A DNA stretch of 64,000 bases from Sclerotiophoma versabilis (Eukaryota > Ascomycota > Dothideomycetes > Pleosporales > Didymellaceae). Shown in pieces: positions 33,659 to 45,010 of this stretch (position 1 is the stretch's first letter; every line of letters begins with the position of its first letter). The notes under the pieces are model-generated. The model made no database searches. It saw nothing but the letters and a program-made list of their open reading frames with translations, and was not told the DNA's origin. Location of the stretch: assembly GCA_012274445.1 (NCBI GenBank), contig JAAROD010000004.1:2852001-2916000 (forward strand), read 5' to 3'. The translations under genes and the position numbers were made by a program.

Positions 33659-33982
33659 ATGATATCGCATCAGCGAGATCCTGGAATCACTATGTACGCA
33701 ACAATAGCCCCTAAGTGATGTCTAAACTGTACAATGACATACAGCCCGGATGACTACTACAAGCAACTGAGACAGGTGCCTTCGACGTGGCGTTGCAAGT
33801 TGGACTTGGATGGGTATCTGGTAGACGGATTTGGTCCTACCAAGCAAGAGGCGAAGCATGCTGCATCCCAAAGAATATGTACTGAACGATCTTCTAAAAG
33901 CTCAATTTGCTTTCATTTCATGACAGTTTATGGTTATCAGTATGGTTTAGATAGTGAGGATGACAGGAGACTGATAACATAA
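33659..33982 (+). CDS. Small double-stranded-RNA-binding-domain-like protein
   Basis: Two exons, 33659-33693 and 33745-33982, join through a 51-nt intron (GTACGC...ACAG) and give 90 residues. The junction reads GITIPDDYYKQLRQ. The core STWRCKLDLDGYLVDGFG then GPTKQEAKHAASQR fits the end of a dsRBD: beta strands followed by the KKxAKxxAA helix that contacts the RNA minor groove. The first helix is weak. After the domain the sequence (SSKSSICFHF) looks non-conserved, so the 3' end may be altered or an intron missed. Free-standing dsRBD genes of this sort occur in fungi; a role is unknown. Confidence 0.5.
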
Positions 33983-36121
33983 TCTGCCTTTCGTAACGAC
34001 TTCGTCCCGGATAATTCGTTATTTATGCGTGTTCTACGTCAATCTCAGAGTATAAGGTAGGCGTGTCTATCACACAATGGACAAAGATGTACTCCGAACC
34101 AGGAACTATCTACTTTACCTCATATCGACTTGGCATCTACCGCATGGCACACATGTTCTCAAGCCATCTACTAGGAGAAACGCGTGGTGAGTAGTACTAT
34201 AAATCAAAAGGACTCACAATCACTGATGCACAGTCTCAGAATCTACATTTAAGATACTCAATACACTTTTTGATGGAAGGTGGCACCAATAAGATGATAT
34301 TGTCCACCCCTTCCACAAGTACTGACGTGATGATGGTTGGTACGCTCTTATAGAGTTGGTTTGGACCTTTAATCTTAATAATGACACCTTACGCATTAAT
34401 GGGAAGGAGTGTTGTGATTAAATCCCCCTTGAGCGTGTTCGTCAGGGGCCATTCTAGATAGCGGATATTAGCCCTTATGTGCCAAAGGTACGTCCCATGG
34501 ATATACCCCAAGCTGCGCTTCCTCCACCATGCACGCAACTTACCTAAACGAATCTAAATTTGTTGCTTCTTAAGAGATGGAAAGCGTTGCTCTGCGGGGT
34601 TCTTTAGGATTTTGCTTCTTAGTGGAGACATGTCCTAAGGGGTCCTTACAACGACTCCACATCTTGTAGGCTTGCATATGCAGTTATTAGAATCCTTACT
34701 CTTAATTTCATAGTTAAGGAGATTAATATCCCGCGTTGAGCTTCTAGGTTAAAGTTAAAAAACATTTAGTCCATTATATATAGGAGTGTGTTTAACTCTT
34801 AAAGTAGAGTAGTAAGTTGCCTTTTAAAGCTCATATATTAAGCCATGTTTACCTACCTATAGACGAATATAAAATCTTATCTATCTTATAATATATAGTA
34901 ATATTCTTCTACCTACTTAAGACACTAATTATTATCTACGCCTTAGACTGTTATTGGGCTTTACCTAAAGAGTATTTTAGTTTACTATAGTATCTAACTA
35001 GCGTCTCTATTAGGCTCTCTATGTATAGATAAGGTAGCTATTATTAATCTAGGTAAAACCTTTACTACTATAGTAAAAGTCTTCTAGGCTTAGTGTCCTC
35101 TTCTAGCACTATAGATATACTATACTATTACTACTAGGAGATATCATATATTAACAATTAGCCTTATAACTATATAAAGAGGCCTTTGTATAAAGTTGAG
35201 GTATATAATTCTATTATATAGTAGTAAATATATTATGCTATAGGCTTTAGGCAGCTAGTTATAAGGTACTTCCTTTTCTTATATAAGGCTAAGATATACT
35301 ATACCTTAAATAAGTACGTAACTTTAGGCATGACACGGTGACTATTGAAGAGATGGATCTTACACACTTCAGTACATCGCACATAAGTCGCGTATCTTCC
35401 TCAAAGCCATGGCCGACTTCGACTATCCCCGCGCAGGGTCTGGCCCGATTTGCTAATTGTCAACACCACTGCAAATGATCCTTTGGAAGAGTCCGAAAAG
35501 TCTTCGCCCAGGAGTGCTGTTTCGGACGAGTGGGACACAATCTTACTACATATTGCGTGTCACTTTGCGAAACAGGATACAACCCGCTTAGCATCAGTCT
35601 TAGTTACCTGACTCTTTAATTCGACCTTGTGAGTATTGTAAGAAAGCACCATAACTTTAGAGAGAGCCTAAAGATTACCTATAAGGCTCTTCCGGATCGT
35701 TCTACGTATATCGTCCCCTATAAGCTGTCTTAGCGCGGCGCATATTAGCTCAACGTATTTAAGCATTTCAAAGAATAATTTGAGCAAAGGTATTATTCCC
35801 CGAAGCGCCTATATCCTATCCTTGGTCGTTACACGAACGTGTTTATCAACGATTGTAGGAAAAAGCTCGCCCTTTCTTATAAGTTCGGTGACAAGGTCTT
35901 TGTCGGAGGCGTAATGCTGAGGGGCACAGAACTCTAACAATTCGACTGTCGTCACGTCTACGCATGATGGTGACACAGCCACATCCCTATACCCAAGAAT
36001 GCTTGTCCAAAACTTTTCAATATAACCCAGATAAGAGACCATCTCCTACTCCTTCCGTGAGAAAAGCCACATTATAAGCGAACAGGATTCGTACCTCTTC
36101 GCATTTGAGTACAAGTAACCT
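33983..36121. other. AT-rich, gene-poor block
   Basis: 34700-35330 is extremely AT-rich, dominated by TA, TT and CT steps, as in RIP-saturated repeats. 35340-36120 is less AT-rich and may contain remains of the HET gene whose C-terminus follows, but stops occur in every frame. No intact gene. Confidence 0.65.
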
Positions 36122-36679
36122 GTGAAGGGCTCCAAGTTGTACACCTTGCCAGAGACCTGGAACTTCTTTGAGGATACTACCAGCGGGGCGAGAATTACTA
36201 AAGGGGCGTGTCGGGAGTTTCGAAATGTTATGGCGCAGGTAAGGACGTGGTGTGAGCGGAAATTGAAGCAACTGAAAAGGTATCAAACATTCCTTCCCCA
36301 GCGCCGTTCCTTTACTCCAACTGACTCCCGAATCAGAGAAGCAACCGGCCTACCCACCCTCCCACAACCTCTCCCGGACTCCGTCCTCCAACAAATCACA
36401 CCCAAAATGCCGACCCAACTCCTCATCGCCAAGTTGATGTTCTTGACCGATAGACAGCTTTTCAACATCGCAAAAGGATACTTTGGACTTGTTATTAAAG
36501 GGGCGAAGTCTGGGGATCTGGTTTGTGATTTTGATATGGTGACGACGCCGCATGTTTTGCGGAAAGTCGAAGGAGAGGAAGAGGTGTATAAGATCGTGGG
36601 AGATGCGTATGTGAGCGATTTGATGTATTGTCAGGTGGATGGGTTGGGAATTGAGGAGATGGATATTGTGCTTGTTTAG
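36122..36679 (+). pseudogene. HET-protein C-terminal fragment
   Basis: An open frame of 185 codons. The second half, LFNIAKGYFGLVIKGAKSGD then HVLRKVEGEEEVYKIVGDAYV, matches the conserved C-terminus of heterokaryon-incompatibility (HET) proteins, which reads roughly ...T.KGY.GL.P...GD.VC....PF.LR...YRL.GE.YVHG. The HET domain itself, expected upstream, is not found in 35.3-36.1 kb. The fragment is therefore a relic, or the 3' exon of a gene whose 5' part has decayed. The usual HG after YV is SD here, a further sign of decay. Confidence 0.55.
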
Positions 36680-37412
36680 ATGGACAAGTCATCGGGTGTG
36701 TGTCTTTAGTAATGCTTGAGGCAATCTGGTTTTCGTTGTTGCACGACTATGGGTCTGATATGTGCAGACTCCAACATCTATTGGCAAGCAGCCATATCCA
36801 AAGCTTGTAAAGATTAATATTAAATTCGGATTTGTTTCATACTACTCATAAATCCCGAAGACAGTAGTCCCAACTCAACAGAGTAAAAGAAAGTACGAGT
36901 GGTCCCAGTCTGACCTGCAACTTGCAGGATGCAACAAGCGTTATGCTCTTCTGCTCTTTATCAATCGGAAAAATCGCCAACGCCCGAATCATGTTGTTCT
37001 TCTCTTCTCTTATTGGTCCTCGTTACAGTAAGTGTAATTGACCTCCACAGCAGCACAAGATTGTTGTCCTTCTCCACATGCCATTCCCACGACTTAAAAT
37101 AATTCTTCGCTCTTCTCTTGACAACTCACTATTGCTAGATAGTATGTTCTCGCGAAGACCAATATTGCTATCTGTTGTGGGAGCAGGAGACCTGAATTAA
37201 GTAGGTAGCAACAAGCGCTCTTGCACTTTCCTTTCCAGATGCACTGGCAGGATCTATTAAAGATGGGAAGTACCACACAGCTGCAGCAAGTGCACACCTA
37301 TTGCAAATGGCTATAAGAAATCGCACGATGCGCCCCATCCTCTCTTCTCCTCTTTGTCCCCAGTACAACTTCTTTGCTCCCGTACTAAACTTGTCACTCT
37401 ATTCACTGCACC
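36680..37412. other. No gene recognised
   Basis: AT-leaning intergenic DNA before the membrane-anchored gene at 37413. The CT-rich stretch at 37330-37410 (CCTCTCTTCTCCTC...) is typical of fungal core promoters. Confidence 0.5.
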
Positions 37413-37910
37413 ATGCAGCCTGATGCCTTTACTTTTTGGTTTCCGGCATGCTGGATAATGCTCGGCGCCATCTTCTCCATCCTCTCTTTTAGACTAGCCG
37501 TTCTCCTTGCGTTTCGGGACCAACGCAAATACACTTTACTCCCTTATTATGGTGAGTCTGCAGACTCTCGTGATGACGTTCGGATGAAGGAATTCGGAAC
37601 TGAGTTGTTCGAGCTTTTGGGTTCTCTTGGGAACCAAGCTGCTGAGGCTCAGGGTGACCTTCGTGGGTTGAGGACTGACGTGGGCATGCTGCAGCGCTCA
37701 TCTCGCGAGACTAACGAAGAGCTTATAAGGTTGATGACCGCGCTGCGCGAGACCTTCACCGATTCCCGAATGATGAGCTACGGCCATCGCTCCCCTATCC
37801 AGAGAAGGCTCAGGCCTTTCTCCTTTCACGATTTCGTGACTGCCCGTGCCGAAGTCCTGGCCAGGGAAAGGATGCAGGCAAACCCCAGTCCATTCCAAGA
37901 ATTGGACTGA
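37413..37910 (+). CDS. Membrane-anchored coiled-coil protein, unknown
   Basis: Single exon, 165 residues. One N-terminal hydrophobic segment (FPACWIMLGAIFSILSFRLA) is followed by a positively charged turn and then an amphipathic region with heptad spacing (ELFELLGSLGNQAAEAQGDL and onwards), which should form a coiled coil. The C-terminus is basic and ends PFQELD. A CT-rich promoter-like tract lies just upstream, and the hairpin at 37930-37965 lies just after the stop. I recognise no family. It is probably lineage-specific. Confidence 0.5.
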   Translation: MQPDAFTFWFPACWIMLGAIFSILSFRLAVLLAFRDQRKYTLLPYYGESADSRDDVRMKEFGTELFELLGSLGNQAAEAQGDLRGLRTDVGMLQRSSRETNEELIRLMTALRETFTDSRMMSYGHRSPIQRRLRPFSFHDFVTARAEVLARERMQANPSPFQELD

Positions 37911-37929
37911 TGACCGCTGCGTCCAGGCA

Positions 37930-37965
37930 GCGGGGGTATGTCCCTCCGGGGGCATACCTCCCCAG
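37930..37965. repeat. Inverted repeat after the 37413 gene
   Basis: GCGGGGGTATG and CATACCTCCCCAGC form a ~10-bp stem around a GC-rich loop, 20 bp after the stop codon. It could affect 3'-end structure of the transcript. Confidence 0.5.
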
Positions 37966-38503
37966 CGATGAACTCACACCTTACCGCGGTGCTGGGGTTT
38001 AGTACCTTTCGAGGGAAGCCAAGATGAGTTCTCATGTACATAATTCCTTCAATTCAATACAATTCTTGCTTGATACACCTTGTTTTCGTAGACTGTGAAT
38101 TGTGAACCGGGGAATGACTGCCCAGCTCTCTGCTGCACAAATCAGAAGTGATAGTGAGCCGGATGGTGTTGTTTGCGCCGAAGCCAACTCAGCAGGTCTT
38201 AACTTCTCAAGCTTAAAAAATGGTAGGAAAGTGGGTTTTCTGCACATACTATCTCAATGTTGTTCTTAAGGCATACGACATGCAACAAACCACCTACCAG
38301 CCCAAGAATTAACAAGACCACTTAAAGATCTCCCCAACGCGGAAACCCGAACAAAGCGTCGCGCTGACTACAATCGCAATCGAAGACAGTGCCTAGGCCT
38401 ACATATCGTGGGTAATTATAGGGCCATGTTTTGTAGTCAATAGCGGCGTCGTGGGAAGTTCAGAGCTAATAGGTGTCAGGTTAGTGATGCTTCAAACACA
38501 CCC
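37966..38503. other. No gene recognised
   Basis: Non-coding between the 37413 gene and the rhodopsin-like relic. Nothing notable seen. Confidence 0.5.
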
Positions 38504-39711
38504 TCATAGCTCCCACGTTGTCTGCACCTCCCACTTCTCCACACATCCCTCCTGCGTTCCCCTCCGCGCATTCGCCTCGCAAAATGCATTTGTCTGATAC
38601 GGTTCCACACTCTGCCACGGCATATCCACGTTCGTGAAGTCCATTCAACGCTCCTATCTGCGACAACGCCGGGTCCAATGCCCTGAGCAGCTGGACAGAG
38701 TAATCATCCACTCTTATTATGCCTTTATTTCTTCCCTCTCCCGTTCCAGACTGTGAGTACGTCGTCCAGCCTTGATGTTTGGTATCGAGGCCGTGCATAC
38801 GCTGCAGCCAGCGCGTGAAGCGGATAACGAGGGGTTTGGTGAGGGGGAGACAGGCGCACATCAATCCGGCGGAGGATTCGGTGGCGGTCAGGACGATGTT
38901 GAGGTAGTTCATGTATGCTGGGTTGAGGCAGTGGAAACGATTGTAGAAGTAGATTGTCCCCCGGACAAGGGAGACGGTTGAGGCACTGTAGTCGTATGTA
39001 AGCGCTGTATGTATTTGCGAGCTGTTGACTTACACCCCGCTAATGCAGAATATCGAGACCAGCGCAATCTTCTGTTTTCTGCGCATCTTCAGCCGAGAGA
39101 CCATAACAACCGGCAGAAGCATAAGTAGCATGTCCGACAAGGCATTGAAGATCCCCGTTGTCGGCACCGCTATCCTGCCAAAGTCGTATCTAGGAAACGT
39201 GCCAATCTCTTGTAGTACCAGCAGTATCAGACCCGCCAAAGCCCATAGTATCGTCAGAGTCATCAGCATCCACCAGCAGTACCGGAACCACTTCTGACGT
39301 AGAGTGAACGTGCGGTGATAGAGGAAGAGGATCGAGAGCTTAACGAGCGTAATCGCGATGATGTACAAAACGGCAAACGATAGCGTGGTGTTTATTACGA
39401 ATTTCTGTTCCTTTGTACTTTGCTGCGAGACATCTTAGAGGTCGAGCGCCCCGAAGGCTATCAATAGTAGCCCAGATAGAAACAGGCCGAGGTTTGCGAT
39501 CTATATCATTAACATGTGGAAATGATGAAAGAGTGGGGAGGCTCACAAATGCAAAGTAGCAGAGGTAATCATCAGTTGCTGGCGACGTCTTGATCATCCT
39601 ACGTGTTGCTGTTCGCCCTCCCACCGCAGCTGTAGTCAACACGACGTCGATGGCCAGAATGGTATACGCTGGCACACTATAGTCCGCCGGGACGGAATTG
39701 TTCACGCCCAT
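38504..39711 (-). pseudogene. Rhodopsin-domain integral membrane protein, broken
   Basis: Fungal seven-helix membrane protein of the Rhodopsin (PF20684)/PTH11-related group. From the ATG at 39711 it reads IKTSPATDDYLCYFAF, then a GTGAGC intron. The next exon starts IANLGLFLSGLLLIAFGALDL and meets a TAA (39435-39437) where the family usually continues. The same frame then gives TLSFAVLYIIAITLVKLSIL and later helices. A GTAAGT intron follows, then ASTVSLVRGTIYFYN. Near 38650 the conserved C-terminus (MPWQSVEPYQTNAFCEA ... WEVQTTWEL, stop at 38504) is in a different frame from the preceding GIIRVDDYSVQL. One nonsense change (CAA to TAA) and one frameshift thus disable it. Confidence 0.7.
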
Positions 39712-40534
39712 GTTGTCTACTGATCTGGGCAGATGAAAGGATGTGAATGCAAGACTGAGTGGGGAAGGATTAGAAAGATGAGCCTAATGCTAGCAAAGAT
39801 GACTGTTGTACAGCTCGCGCAACCTACAGAATTGTGAGAGCACACGCGATCGCGTTTCAGGTCGACATGTCCCGAGCATACAATACCGCGCATCATGGAC
39901 TCATAGATGGATAAGCTGCGTAAATCAGGTCTCACTCGTCCCAAAGGATTTCGGTTCGAGAACGTTAGGTACAGGCTAGGACAGGGCTGATTCGTGCTTG
40001 ACCGAAACGCCTGCCATGTGGCCTCGGCATGGGGGCTTCTGGCCTGTAGCTAGCTGGAAAGGGAAAAGGTGGCAGTGCATGTCGCATGCAGTTTGCTCTC
40101 AGTCTTGCTCTTCATGTCGTGCTGTGTTGCACGATTCTGGCGGTCAATGTGGTCCTTCCATGAAAGGGAATGCAAGATGAGGGATCGTTGAAGAAGTTGC
40201 TTGAAGTACATGGCAAGTATTGCTGGACTTGGTTTCGCGAAATATCCTTTGCTGATGAGTGTATGCATGGTGGTTTGTCCCAATTTCAAAGGTTTCCGGC
40301 ATCGTCATTGCACAGCGCTAGACGAGCTATGCCCAAATGGGACACTAGCGTCAACCTCCATCCGCCCAGCGACCTCCAGGCGCGTTCAGTTCAGCTGAAT
40401 TTTCTTCGGTTTTGTAAGATGATCAGCCCGGGCACTCAACCCAGAGCATTTCATGCCTGGCGGGGGAGCACTACCTTGCATCGAGATTATTTCGGGGAAT
40501 AAGCTCAACACGTCAGCATAACGCCGAGCATGCC
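39712..40534. other. No gene recognised
   Basis: Intergenic between the rhodopsin-like relic's 5' end and the 3' end of the F-box gene. Short plus-strand frames (39998-40180, 40170-40502) have no motif. Confidence 0.5.
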
Positions 40535-41704
40535 CTATTTCCGAGGAATATGCCAGCTAAGTGGTCGGTTCCAAAGCTCGTAAGCATAGTTGTAACCATA
40601 GGAACGGTCTCTCAGCCGAATAGCTGGATGGTCTGATGAAAATGACTGATGCAAGCCCATTCCGCGCCTGCGAAACATGACAAGCAGTTCCTCGAACATG
40701 TCTATCCATTTAGCATCTGGCAGAACTGGATGACCGTCAGCTTCATGCCAGAGTCTCCTCACGGAACCGGGTCCAAATCTTTCATCGAGCTCAACTCGAA
40801 ACCTCTCGTCTGTTCGTGGGCAGGCCATGGTCAGCCAGCTCCAATCGAGTGGCGATCGACAGCTGCCCAGCTGGCTATAGATGCATATCTTGATAACGTA
40901 GCCTTCGCTTTGGCCTTGCCAAGATACACTGATACTGTAGTCTGTGTGGCAGATTGGACACGACCGAGTTGAATCGTCCGAAAGGGGGGATGCTTCGGGA
41001 GTATCTGCCTGGATGGCAAGCTTAGGGGACTGCGTTAACAGAGGGTCACGAGATGCATATAGATGCCAACAAATGGGTCGACATGTATGTTTGATATTCT
41101 CTCGCAAGCTCTTCGAATCGCGTTCTCGTTGAGAAATGATAATCTTTGTTATTACCAGCAATTGATCATGGACGATGCGTGCGTGACGAGCTGAGGACTG
41201 CTTGACACCGTTTTTGTGATATTCCGTATGTGTTTGCTTGTCGAGGAAGGTTGGAAGTGGACCGTGTTCGCAGCCGCGAAAGTGTCGTTTCATGACCAAG
41301 TGCGCATGCGAAAACGGGATTTGGATAAATGGTGAGAAATAGAGGTTATCTCCGCCATGCTGGCGCGGTGTGTGCTCTGAGATCCAGCGCAAGATAGAAT
41401 GACTCCAGTACCCGTGCCAGCGATGCAGTGTCCCACAATACCGACAGAAATAAGCATCAGCGATGTTGTCCTCAAGGTACTGCAATAGCTGGGTCCTCTC
41501 CGCCGCAGTCAACACCAGCTGTCCAGGAGTACAGAGGCTATATAGATCTCGGCAAGTGAAGGCGAGGAATGTTGTGGAAAGACCATCAAGATGCGACGTG
41601 ATCATCAAGATTATCTCTGCAGGAAGAGCGAACCTTCCCAGATCCGACGGAGGGGATGGCTGCCGAAAGAGCCTCTCGAAGCGTCGACAGAGCCACTGAG
41701 CCAT
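40535..41704 (-). CDS. F-box protein with CxxC pairs, same family as the 6779 gene
   Basis: 389 residues from the ATG at 41704; the frame is open further upstream but has no earlier ATG. An N-terminal F-box (FALPAEIILMITSHLDGLST) is followed by CRYCGTLHRW, then a CPICHTDYSISVSW pair, then SPLDWSWL. These match in order the F-box, CAWCNKFH, CSDCATDW and SPFDTHW of the 6779-8083 protein. It is intact although it lies among relics. The Cys pairs may bind zinc. The role is presumably substrate selection for an SCF ubiquitin ligase. Confidence 0.75.
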   Translation of the reverse strand: MAQWLCRRFERLFRQPSPPSDLGRFALPAEIILMITSHLDGLSTTFLAFTCRDLYSLCTPGQLVLTAAERTQLLQYLEDNIADAYFCRYCGTLHRWHGYWSHSILRWISEHTPRQHGGDNLYFSPFIQIPFSHAHLVMKRHFRGCEHGPLPTFLDKQTHTEYHKNGVKQSSARHARIVHDQLLVITKIIISQRERDSKSLRENIKHTCRPICWHLYASRDPLLTQSPKLAIQADTPEASPLSDDSTRSCPICHTDYSISVSWQGQSEGYVIKICIYSQLGSCRSPLDWSWLTMACPRTDERFRVELDERFGPGSVRRLWHEADGHPVLPDAKWIDMFEELLVMFRRRGMGLHQSFSSDHPAIRLRDRSYGYNYAYELWNRPLSWHIPRK

Positions 41705-42171
41705 AGCACGGAGCAATATCTGCGTCGGTGGCGACAACGTCAGGGAACGTATAGACGAATGTTGAATGAGGATAATTTTAGGGGCTTGAAGATAAACTGG
41801 TGGAGGAATGTAGGCTAGATAGTGAGGTGCTGCCCTGCCACTCTGCCTACTTCGATAGCTAGCGTACCGCGCAACAGATTTCCGGCGTGACCGCCACTAA
41901 TCGCACGCAGTACCAAAGTTGAGCGTCACAGAGAGGACACTGAGCGGTAGAGAAGAGCACCGTTCAACAGTGATGCGGATATTTGTCATCCAAATGTGGA
42001 TTCGTCATCGAAAAGCAAATCAAGGAAGTAGAAGTAGGGATGGAGTTGCGTGCTTTGTCTGTCTCTTCACGACCTTGGCGCGACGACGCGACGACAATCC
42101 TGCATACGCATCCATGAATGAACAGCGTCACAGTAAGGGGCTTCAGATAAACACAGTATTGTCATTCAGAC
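41705..42171. other. No gene recognised
   Basis: Short intergenic stretch between the F-box gene start and the 3' end of the DUF3435 relic. It probably contains the F-box gene's promoter. Confidence 0.5.
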
Positions 42172-45010
42172 TCATGTACAAGCTCTTTTATGTAGATAAG
42201 AATCATCGATGCTGAAGCGTGTTATCAGGCTCCCGTTCACCGTTTCCAGTTTCCCGCTCACCGTCTCTCGCTTCGCGGTCCCTGCACCTGCACTAGCTTC
42301 TGCGCCTTCTCGGCCTAGCGCAAATTCACCATCCTCACGTCTGCGTCCGACTGCGTACCCAACTTTGTTCCCATCGTGCGCATCCTCGTGCTCGTATTCA
42401 TGTGCGTTCTCCTGCCCCTTCTCAGGTGATTTCCTCTTGCGATTGATTCTCTGAGGTCCGAATGGTGGGATACCATGTGCAGAATTAGCATGCTCCCAAA
42501 AATGAGCTTCTGACTCGATTCGCGTTTCGCATAGAGGATGAGGACACACAGTAGGCAGCGCAATGAGTTGAGTAATGTCGTTTTCATGTGCTTGTGGAGA
42601 TCGTAAGTGTCGGGATATTGTGCGAACCGATCGTGCAGTGTCTTTTCCTCATTGCCTAAGCAAAATAGACAATGAGCCGCTACTACCACGACGCCGCCAC
42701 GTCAGATAAGTCCGCAATAATCGTTGAGAGGCTTGAGATGATGGTGCTCGAGGTGGGCGGTCCAAACCCGCTCTGACTTGGCCCAAAGATTGTGCTCGTA
42801 ACAGTATTGCATGAATGTATGTGTTGTGTGTTCCGTAGGGATCCCATGTGCTGTAGAAACATGGTACGATAGACCATTTAGATGATTCATGACAACGTAG
42901 CAGCCTTTCCAGAGGCATTGTCTCGACGGATTTCGACGAAGGTGGTCTGTCACGTGCGAGACATGGAGCCGGCTGCTCTTGCCAGTAAAGCGATGGCTAC
43001 AATTGTTCCATAGACAAGCAGGGTCCTGGCGAAACTGCTGCAACACAAGTTGCTCCGCTTCTTTTACTTTCTCCTGTCTGGCGCACTTAAGGAGATGTTT
43101 GTTCATTCTTTCAGGTCGTGTACTGTATCGTTAGAAGCTTCACGAAGCTCTTGCGAAGCTTACTTACAGCTGTAAAGGACTCTTGCATACGCGACAACGA
43201 TTCTCTTGGGTGGGCTCTTCGCGTTGGGCAAGCCCATCTCGTCAGTGGTTCCACAAGATCCTTCAAACGAATTATGTTCTCCTCTTCTTTCAATGATCCT
43301 GTTAGGGAGCAATCATCGTTTGAGAAGTCGTCATCGCTTTCTGTTGCGCTACTAGAGTCGTCCACGCTAGAAGCATCAGGGTAAAGCATCATGGCAGCCT
43401 TTCGGCGGTGTGGCTCATGCTTTAAGAGTGCTTGGAAGCATCGTGAGGGTGACCGTGTAAGACAGGTCGAGTCCACGGGACTTGAGTCGCAAATGCCGTC
43501 CTTTATGAAGGGTTCCAATCGTTTGTAGTACATACGCTTCCGTGACTGGCGCCTGAATTCGTACTCCTGTGCTGGAGAGAGTTCTGCTACAGTGATTGAA
43601 CCATGGGGAGACTCTGACAGCTTCGCCGTGAACCCGAATCTGTTTCGAATCGACTTATCAATGAGCTGCGCGCCTGGTGGCTTAGGTGCTAACAACTGTC
43701 TGCTAGACATCATTGAAATATGGCTCTCGATAAAGTTCTTCTGCTGTGGGCGACCATGGACAATACTCTGCGTGTCAATCCCGACGACAGATGACATGTA
43801 AGACTGCATGATCTTATTGTTCGAGTGTCCCATAAGTTGCTGCCGATGGAGGTCCTGGACACTCCCTGCACTATGTGAGTAAATCAGTAGCTCGTGTAAT
43901 TATCGCCGACATATCTTGTATCGCATTCGCATAGCCTCGCCGGAAACAGTATGCAGTCAGTCTGTCTTCATATCTAGCTCTTTAACCTAAGCTCTTTATC
44001 TGATTACCGAAGCAGTTATAATTCCAGACATCATTATTAGATAATATTCCGTCAGGACGCAAACCACGAATGACGGGTTATTTGTCCTTGCCTAACCTAT
44101 AACGAAAGGTGCATCTTGTGGCGCCTGGCGGTATCTCTTTACTTCCCATATCATCTACAGACTCAACGTCTTCGAACACGCAGTCAGCTAGAGCTTGGGC
44201 AAGGAACCAAGTGACAGGACAAAGGGCTCGATCGTGTGGCCATTCGTAGAATACGAGACGTAGTCTAGTATATTAGTCAAGCTCCTCAACCTTTCGCTGT
44301 TATACTTACGCGTATTTCTGATTACTTCAATGTCCCTTACGATTACGAAGACATACTTGTAAAGCGAACCTAGTGTAGTTAGTATTATCCTGCCGCATAA
44401 CTATTACATCACCGTAGAGTAGCCCTTCGTTGCTATTCTTCTACTCAACAGATTCTATGACTTCGCCTGGACGACTGCCCATGAAGGTCAATAGAAGCAG
44501 AGAGAATATGAGCTGTACGACTATACGCGAGTGAGGCGATTTGTACTCATCATATACCAGCAGGAATCGCACAAGGTCTTGTGTGGCCGCCAATAGGGCG
44601 ATAGGCTTTTTGTATGCTCGTATGGAAAGAGTCTTAGTCCTCGGTAACTCATACTCGATAAGCTAGTTTAGTGAGTATTTTGTAAAGTTATAGTAACACG
44701 CGGCGATACATATAGCAGCAAGTTTCTGATTCTGGGCGCTATTATACTGGTAATTTGTGTGGAACTTAATAGCGCGCTTTAACACGGAGAGATAATTCCT
44801 AAGTATGACATTAGTTATCTTCTCGTCGATCTGGCTAACGCTGCAACGAACAAGCTATCGCAGGAACAATTTGATGGTGTCTACAGAAGGCGCCTCCGGG
44901 AAAGGTACTAAGTCGTCGTATGTAACGTGCAGCATTTGTTCTGAGAAACTTAATCTAGTAAGCAGCTGAGCATCTCTTAGATTTATAACACTTACTTAGT
45001 CTATAGCTGT
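42172..45010 (-). pseudogene. DUF3435 (FluG-domain) recombinase-like gene, decayed
   Basis: Read on the minus strand from about 45.0 kb. Pieces include ITNVILRNYLSVLKRAIKFH, then VYDEYKSPHSRIVVQLIF, then LLTFMGSRPGEVIESVE (Arg codon 44471-44473) with NSNEGLLYGDV. The second half opens into long frames: MGHSNNKIMQSYMSSVVGID...VHGRP, a basic middle, then CLWNNC...H zinc-finger-like segments, CLFCLGNEE, and finally CPHPLCETRIESEAHFWEHA with HGIPPFG. This order matches DUF3435/FluG proteins, a family related to tyrosine recombinases that includes Starship captains. The 5' half is AT-rich with many TAG/TAA/TGA codons in the coding frame; the 3' half is nearly open but split by frame changes at ~43.11 and ~42.65 kb. 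Confidence 0.7.
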
